A stretch of DNA of 8,588 nt from Actinomycetes bacterium. GTDB lineage: Bacteria; Actinomycetota; Acidimicrobiia; Acidimicrobiales; RAAP-2. The stretch covers positions 1 through 8,588 of the forward strand of contig JAKBAZ010000049.1 in the NCBI GenBank assembly GCA_021826255.1. The letters run 5' to 3'. The notes beneath the pieces were generated by a model, which worked only from the letters and a program-made list of their open reading frames with translations, made no database searches and was not told the DNA's origin. Of this stretch, positions 5,396-8,588 are shown one piece after another; within the stretch, counting starts at the first letter, position 1, and every line of letters starts with the position of its first letter. A program made the translations under genes and the position numbers.

Positions 5396-6235
5396 ATGAA
5401 AATCATCGTCACCAACGACGACGGCGTCGCCGCGCCGGGTATCGCCACCCTGGTCGGGGCGCTCGACGCCTGGGCGCGAGCGGGTTCCCACGAGATCCTG
5501 GTCGTCGCGCCCGCCACCAACTACTCGGGTATGTCGGCCGCCGTCTCGGACGTCTTCGGGCGCCCCGAGGTCGCCTACGAGCGCACCACCATCGCGAGCG
5601 CGCCCGATGTGTCCGTCTACGCCCTCGACGCCCCACCGGCCCTGTGTGCCATCCTCGGAGCCCTCGGCACGTTCGGACTCGTTCCCGACCTCGTGGTCTC
5701 GGGGATCAACGAAGGCGCCAACGTGGGGCGGTCCATCTTGCACTCCGGGACGGTCGGGGCGGTGCTGAGCGCGGCCCAACTCGGAATCTCGGGCCTCGCG
5801 GTGTCGGTGCAGTGGGGCGAGTCGATTCACTACGACACCGCCGCCGCGCTCACCGTTCACGTACTGGACGAACTGGTGAGAGCCCCCGAGCGGACCGTTC
5901 TCAACCTCAACGTTCCCAACGTGCCCGTCTCAGAAATTCGTGGTGTTCGACGCGCCCGCATCTCCATGGCCGAAGTGGTGGCCGCCGCCGGACCCCTCGC
6001 CGGGGGTCCCCCACTCGCCCACTCGGGGGTTCTCCCCCTCGCCATGGGCGCGGCGACGCCCATGATTGGCGACGTGAGCGGTGAGGAGTCTGACGAGGAC
6101 GCCCACCTCGTCGAGGCGGGGTTCGCGGCGCTCACCCCGCTACTCGGACCTCACGAAAACTCCGACCCCGCCCTCGACGGGGTGATTCACCGCTCTCTCG
6201 AGGTGATCTCGGACCACCTGCGACTCGCGCGCTAG
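5396..6235 (+). CDS. surE: 5'/3'-nucleotidase SurE
   Basis: SurE is a metal-dependent phosphatase that removes phosphate from nucleoside 5'- and 3'-monophosphates, and short polyphosphate in some species. It is cytoplasmic and linked to stationary-phase survival. The 279-residue protein starts with the signature MKIIVTNDDGVAAPGIATLV, whose D8 and D9 bind metal. The further ligands are S44 in ATNYSGMS and N105 in VVSGINEGANVG (101-111). The SGTVGAVLSAAQLGI block follows (118-131). The residue before SGTVG is His (H117), where Tyr is common. The length is slightly above the usual 250-260 because of a low-complexity stretch (about 200-225) and a C-terminal tail. The ATG at 5396 has no Shine-Dalgarno; a TAGCGT box seven bases upstream suggests a leaderless message. 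It converges with arfB, with 4 bp between the stop codons. Confidence 0.92.
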   Translation: MKIIVTNDDGVAAPGIATLVGALDAWARAGSHEILVVAPATNYSGMSAAVSDVFGRPEVAYERTTIASAPDVSVYALDAPPALCAILGALGTFGLVPDLVVSGINEGANVGRSILHSGTVGAVLSAAQLGISGLAVSVQWGESIHYDTAAALTVHVLDELVRAPERTVLNLNVPNVPVSEIRGVRRARISMAEVVAAAGPLAGGPPLAHSGVLPLAMGAATPMIGDVSGEESDEDAHLVEAGFAALTPLLGPHENSDPALDGVIHRSLEVISDHLRLAR

Positions 6236-6239
6236 GGGG

Positions 6240-6653
6240 TCACTCGTCGACCTGGGGGCGACGTCGGGCGACTTTCGTCTGCGAGCGGCGCAGCTTGGCG
6301 TCCTGTCGGCGCTCGACACTCCCCCTCGTCGGACGAGTCGCGCGGCGAGGAGTCTCGACGCGGGCCGCGTCGTCGATACGAGTGGCCAGCACCTCGAGCG
6401 CGGCCCGGCGATTCTGCCACTGGGACCGGTAGCGCGACGAACTCGCTCGGATCGTCGATCCGGCACGCGAACGAATTCTCTCCCGCCACGAGGCGCTACC
6501 GGCCAGAGAGTCGTCCACCGACCAACTTACGTCGACGGCGGTGGCGCTGCGATTGGCGTGCTGGCCGCCGGGGCCTCCAGAAGGCCGCACACGCACCACG
6601 ATCTCGTCGAGGGGCACGAGAACTCGACCCACGAGGAGGGCGTCGCTGGTCAC
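6240..6653 (-). CDS. arfB: ArfB-like peptidyl-tRNA hydrolase (ribosome rescue, GGQ domain)
   Basis: ArfB (YaeJ) frees ribosomes stalled at the end of a broken mRNA: its basic tail enters the empty mRNA channel and its GGQ loop hydrolyses the peptidyl-tRNA. The 137-residue protein has the expected two parts. The RF-1 domain (PF00472) carries RPSGGPGGQHANRSATAVDV (23-42) with GGQ at 29-31. A strongly basic tail runs from about 104 to the end (TRPTRGSVERRQDAKLRRSQ, then TKVARRRP), and E. coli ArfB has 140 residues with the same design. The lack of domains 1, 2 and 4 rules out a normal release factor. The GTG start at 6653 overlaps the thioesterase TGA by 4 nt, so it depends on that gene's transcript. 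Confidence 0.9.
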   Translation of the reverse strand: MTSDALLVGRVLVPLDEIVVRVRPSGGPGGQHANRSATAVDVSWSVDDSLAGSASWRERIRSRAGSTIRASSSRYRSQWQNRRAALEVLATRIDDAARVETPRRATRPTRGSVERRQDAKLRRSQTKVARRRPQVDE

Positions 6654-7459
6654 GGCGTCGCCTCGGGAAATCGTACGAGGGCCGACTGGTGGGACACCGC
6701 GACGAGGGCGCCGCGTTCGTCGAAGAGTTCACATCGCTCGTCCACGCTCTCGCCGATCACGACTTCACAGCGTTGTCGCGCGCGTAGCCAGTGCCCCACG
6801 GGCCGCTGGCGAAGGTAGGTAGTGAGTTGCAGCGTGGGTACCCATCCGGTAGACCCGAGCGGCACCGTCGCCGGCCAGAGACAGTCGGCCGCGAAGAACA
6901 GTGCGAGGGTGTCCCACTCTTCTCCTCCGTCGCGACGGGCGAGCCAGGTGTCGTGGTAGCCCCGCGTCGGGTCTACTCGTTCCCACCACCGACCGTTAGC
7001 CGGGTCCACCCGCATGTCGAGCGCCTCGTGAAGGGTCATTCCCTCCACTCGAGGCGCCGCGATACACGTCTCGGGAGGTTGCATCTCGGGCGCGACCCCG
7101 TGTTGGTAGCGGGGCGTACCTTCAGCGAGATACCCCCAGGTCACGAGAGAGTCGGTCACGACCCGACCCTCAACGAGCGAGCGAACACGGAGAAAACTCA
7201 CTCGGCGTCCCTCTCGCACGTGTTCCACCTCGAGGTCCAGCTTTCCGAGGGCGGGCGCACTCACGAAGTTCGTCGTGAGGGCGATCACGTCGCCCTCACG
7301 CTTCATCACCTCGTGCACCGCCTGGACGATGACGCACTGGAGGTAGCCCCCGTTGGGTACGCCGTAGACGGTGTAGTCGGGGTGGAGGTCCGCGCGCAGG
7401 TGACCCGAGTCGTCACGGTCCACCCGGCTCGCTCGATCCAATCGTTCCACGCTCTCCAC
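6650..7459 (-). CDS. Acyl-CoA thioesterase, TesB/4HBT_3-like double hotdog
   Basis: The 269-residue protein fits the actinobacterial thioesterase family (4HBT_3, PF13622), in which two hotdog domains are fused and acyl-CoA is hydrolysed to free acid and CoA. The first domain carries VYGVPNGGYLQCVIVQAV (31-48) and the strand VSFLRVRSLVEGRVVTDSLV (87-106). The second carries the acidic position at D192 in FFAADCLWP and the signature GWVPTLQLTTYLR (205-217), close to the DAFPP and W.PT.ELT blocks of the family. The physiological acyl chain is unknown. The GTG at 7459 is preceded by TAGCCT-GGCGTC and has no Shine-Dalgarno; a second GTG three codons in is an alternative. It is the first gene of a two-gene unit with arfB, and it may work with the acyl-CoA synthetase encoded nearby. 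Confidence 0.8.
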   Translation of the reverse strand: MESVERLDRASRVDRDDSGHLRADLHPDYTVYGVPNGGYLQCVIVQAVHEVMKREGDVIALTTNFVSAPALGKLDLEVEHVREGRRVSFLRVRSLVEGRVVTDSLVTWGYLAEGTPRYQHGVAPEMQPPETCIAAPRVEGMTLHEALDMRVDPANGRWWERVDPTRGYHDTWLARRDGGEEWDTLALFFAADCLWPATVPLGSTGWVPTLQLTTYLRQRPVGHWLRARQRCEVVIGESVDERCELFDERGALVAVSHQSALVRFPEATP

Positions 7460-7465
7460 GACGCC

Positions 7466-7471
7466 AGGCTA
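7466..7471 (-). promoter_or_regulatory. Leaderless -10 box of the thioesterase-arfB unit
   Basis: Minus-strand TAGCCT is followed by GGCGTC and the GTG start, differing from the marR promoter block at a single base over TAGCCTGGNGTCGTG. Spacing of six bases from -10 to start codon leaves no room for a leader. A CACGTG palindrome (7483-7488) lies upstream, between this promoter and the divergent one of the NUDIX gene. Confidence 0.55.
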
Positions 7472-7505
7472 GAGGCCCGCCCCACGTGACCCCGTGAGCC
7501 TTCGG

Positions 7506-7511
7506 TACTCT
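7506..7511 (+). promoter_or_regulatory. Putative -10 box of the NUDIX gene
   Basis: TACTCT followed by GGAG resembles the TAGCCT-GGAG block of marR. It would start a transcript near 7518, about 42 nt before the GTG at 7560. That transcript would have a true leader containing the AAGGAGG ribosome site (7549-7555) and a short upstream frame (7528-7563). No clear -35 is seen. Confidence 0.35.
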
Positions 7512-7559
7512 GGAGGAGTCGCCACCGATGACGCTCGGCGACGCGTGCAAGGAGGGCCC

Positions 7560-7979
7560 GTGACGAAACGACACTCGAGTGTGAGGGCCTACGGCATTTT
7601 GATTCACGACGACCGCCTTGCCCTGGTGCGCTCGTCCAACCCCAAGCACGATCCGCCACTGTGGTGGTTACCGGGGGGCGGACTGGACTTCGGAGAGTCA
7701 CCCGAGGAGGCTCTGGTCAGAGAGTTCATGGAAGAGACGGGACTTCGCGTAGAACAACCCCGCCTCTTTCGGGTGACCTCGGACCTTCGCTCCAGAGAGA
7801 ACGGGGACCAGGTTCACACCGTGCGTCTCATCTACTCGGTCAGCTACCACAGCGGCGAACTCGAGAGTGAGATTCACGGTACGACGGACCACGCCGCCTG
7901 GTTTCGCTACGACGAACTCGACGAGATCAACGTCGCCGACTACGCCCGCGACATCCTCGACGTCTGGTTTCAGAAGTAG
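7560..7979 (+). CDS. NUDIX hydrolase
   Basis: NUDIX enzymes cleave nucleoside diphosphates linked to another moiety, using Mg2+ held by the glutamates of the NUDIX box. The 139-residue protein has a complete box at 40-62: G40, five residues, E46, seven residues, then REFMEETGL (54-62), which fits GX5EX7REUXEEXGU exactly. It is preceded by LWWLPGGG, typical of the group with ADP-sugar, (d)NTP or 8-oxo substrates. The substrate cannot be decided from the sequence. The frame is open upstream to 7494, but I choose the GTG at 7560 because AAGGAGG lies four bases before it and the family fold starts right after. The last 10 bp overlap the 3' end of the opposing synthetase gene. Confidence 0.9.
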   Translation: MTKRHSSVRAYGILIHDDRLALVRSSNPKHDPPLWWLPGGGLDFGESPEEALVREFMEETGLRVEQPRLFRVTSDLRSRENGDQVHTVRLIYSVSYHSGELESEIHGTTDHAAWFRYDELDEINVADYARDILDVWFQK

Positions 7980-8588
7980 ATCGACCGCACGAGGTCCTTT
8001 TTGACCTTGCCCGTCGCCGTGACCGGGACGGGGGACGCACTGATGACGATGTCGCTCGGCACCTGATAGCGAGCGAGGTGACGGGTGGCGAACTCGCGAA
8101 TCTCCTCCTCGCTCACCCGGTCGGTCGCTCGCACCACGACGAGGGCCCCGACGCGCTGACCCAGTCGCTCGTCCTCGAGGCCCACGACCACCGAGGTCAC
8201 GACCTTCGGGTGGCGGCTGAGAACGGCCTCCACTTGGGCGCAGTAGACGTTCTCGCCGGCCCGGATAATCACGTCCTTCACTCGGTCGACCACGTAGAGA
8301 AAGTCCTCGTCGTCGAGGTATCCGAGGTCCCCGGTTCGAAACCATCCCTCCACGAAGGCTGCGCGAGTCTCTTCGTCTCGTCGCCAGTACCCGCGTGCCA
8401 GGGTCGGACCGTTCACCCAGATCTCACCAACCTCGCCAACGGCGCACCGTCGACCCTTATCATCTCGAATCTCGACGTCCATGACGATGGTGGGAACCTG
8501 TCCCGTCGAGCCGGGTCGGCGCACGTAGTCCTCGGCGTAGTTCTGGGGACCGTACGCGTTGGTCTCGGTCAGTCCGTAACCGAGAAAG
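7970..8588 (-). CDS. AMP-dependent acyl-CoA synthetase/ligase (ANL family), C-terminal part
   Basis: This is the C-terminal 205 residues of an adenylate-forming enzyme that activates a carboxylic acid to acyl-AMP and transfers it to CoA. The frame is open to the right edge and starts inside the A5 motif, GYGLTETNAYGPQNYAED. It continues with RTGDLGYLDDEDFLYVVDRVKD (A7-A8, with the ATP-binding Asp in GDLG), the hinge DRVKDVIIRAGENVYCAQVE, and the A10 motif ending VTATGKVKKDLV, whose Lys in TGK is the catalytic lysine. The end at SIYF is normal. Domain wording (PF00501 plus PF13193) points to a medium- or long-chain fatty acyl or aryl acid substrate, but specificity lies partly in the missing N-terminal domain. 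Confidence 0.88.
   Translation of the reverse strand, partial: FLGYGLTETNAYGPQNYAEDYVRRPGSTGQVPTIVMDVEIRDDKGRRCAVGEVGEIWVNGPTLARGYWRRDEETRAAFVEGWFRTGDLGYLDDEDFLYVVDRVKDVIIRAGENVYCAQVEAVLSRHPKVVTSVVVGLEDERLGQRVGALVVVRATDRVSEEEIREFATRHLARYQVPSDIVISASPVPVTATGKVKKDLVRSIYF

Noticed and set aside
5341..5520. N-terminal extension of the aldose 1-epimerase frame up to 5520
   Set aside because: The extra residues are unlike the family, lie antisense to the start of surE, and better starts exist at 5340 or 5361.
5324..5860. 178-residue minus-strand frame opposite surE
   Set aside because: Its low-complexity G/R/D/V-rich product is antisense to a complete SurE gene and has no family features.
6231..6242. 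Shared terminator between surE and arfB
   Set aside because: Only 4 bp separate the convergent stop codons and no stem followed by a T run is visible on either strand.
7494..7559. Longer NUDIX protein starting at 7494
   Set aside because: The added residues lie over the divergent promoter region, and AAGGAGG clearly marks the GTG at 7560.
1..8588. Defence system, CRISPR array, prophage, tRNA or rRNA
   Set aside because: No spaced direct repeats, no nuclease, reverse transcriptase or toxin-antitoxin proteins, and no cloverleaf or rRNA-like sequence were seen by eye.

Overview
The window looks like a chromosomal segment of a high-GC actinobacterium. The evidence is the GC-rich, C/G-ending codon use, GTG starts, a WDD-type ClpS next to a DUF2017 gene, and several genes that start directly after a TANNNT -10 box without a leader. 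An acidimicrobial-type lineage is plausible, but the sequence alone does not fix it.

Region 1-1831 is a graveyard of insertion sequences. It holds the 5' part of an IS3-family element (minus strand, running off the left edge), a 3' scrap of an IS3-type orfB on the plus strand (270-398), and an IS256-family element on the minus strand (about 399-1650). The IS256 transposase keeps its DDE residues but has lost its normal C-terminus, which is replaced by antisense of the orfB scrap. Beyond the outer end of the IS256 element lies about 240 bp of non-coding DNA with inverted repeats. It includes a short plus-strand stretch (1751-1831) whose translation resembles the same orfB tail.

Region 1889-5361 is a run of minus-strand genes read in the order aldose 1-epimerase, clpS, DUF2017, marR, MFS exporter. 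ClpS and DUF2017 abut with no gap. marR and the MFS gene overlap by 4 nt and form a regulator/efflux pair. Nested inverted repeats over the predicted marR promoter make a good candidate operator.

Region 5396-8588 holds surE (plus), then a minus-strand pair, thioesterase and arfB-like peptidyl-tRNA hydrolase, overlapping by 4 nt. A NUDIX hydrolase (plus) and the 3' end of an acyl-CoA synthetase (minus, cut by the right edge) follow. Gene packing is tight: surE and arfB converge with 4 bp between them, and the NUDIX and synthetase genes overlap tail to tail by 10 bp.

The host genes are mostly housekeeping: N-end-rule proteolysis adaptor, ribosome rescue, nucleotide and sugar metabolism, and acyl-CoA chemistry. 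I see no convincing new multi-gene system. The most notable patterns are a shared leaderless promoter/start motif, [T/C]AGNCT-GGNGNC-GTG, in front of three genes; the marR operator; and the chimeric, truncated IS256 transposase between two similar orfB tails.
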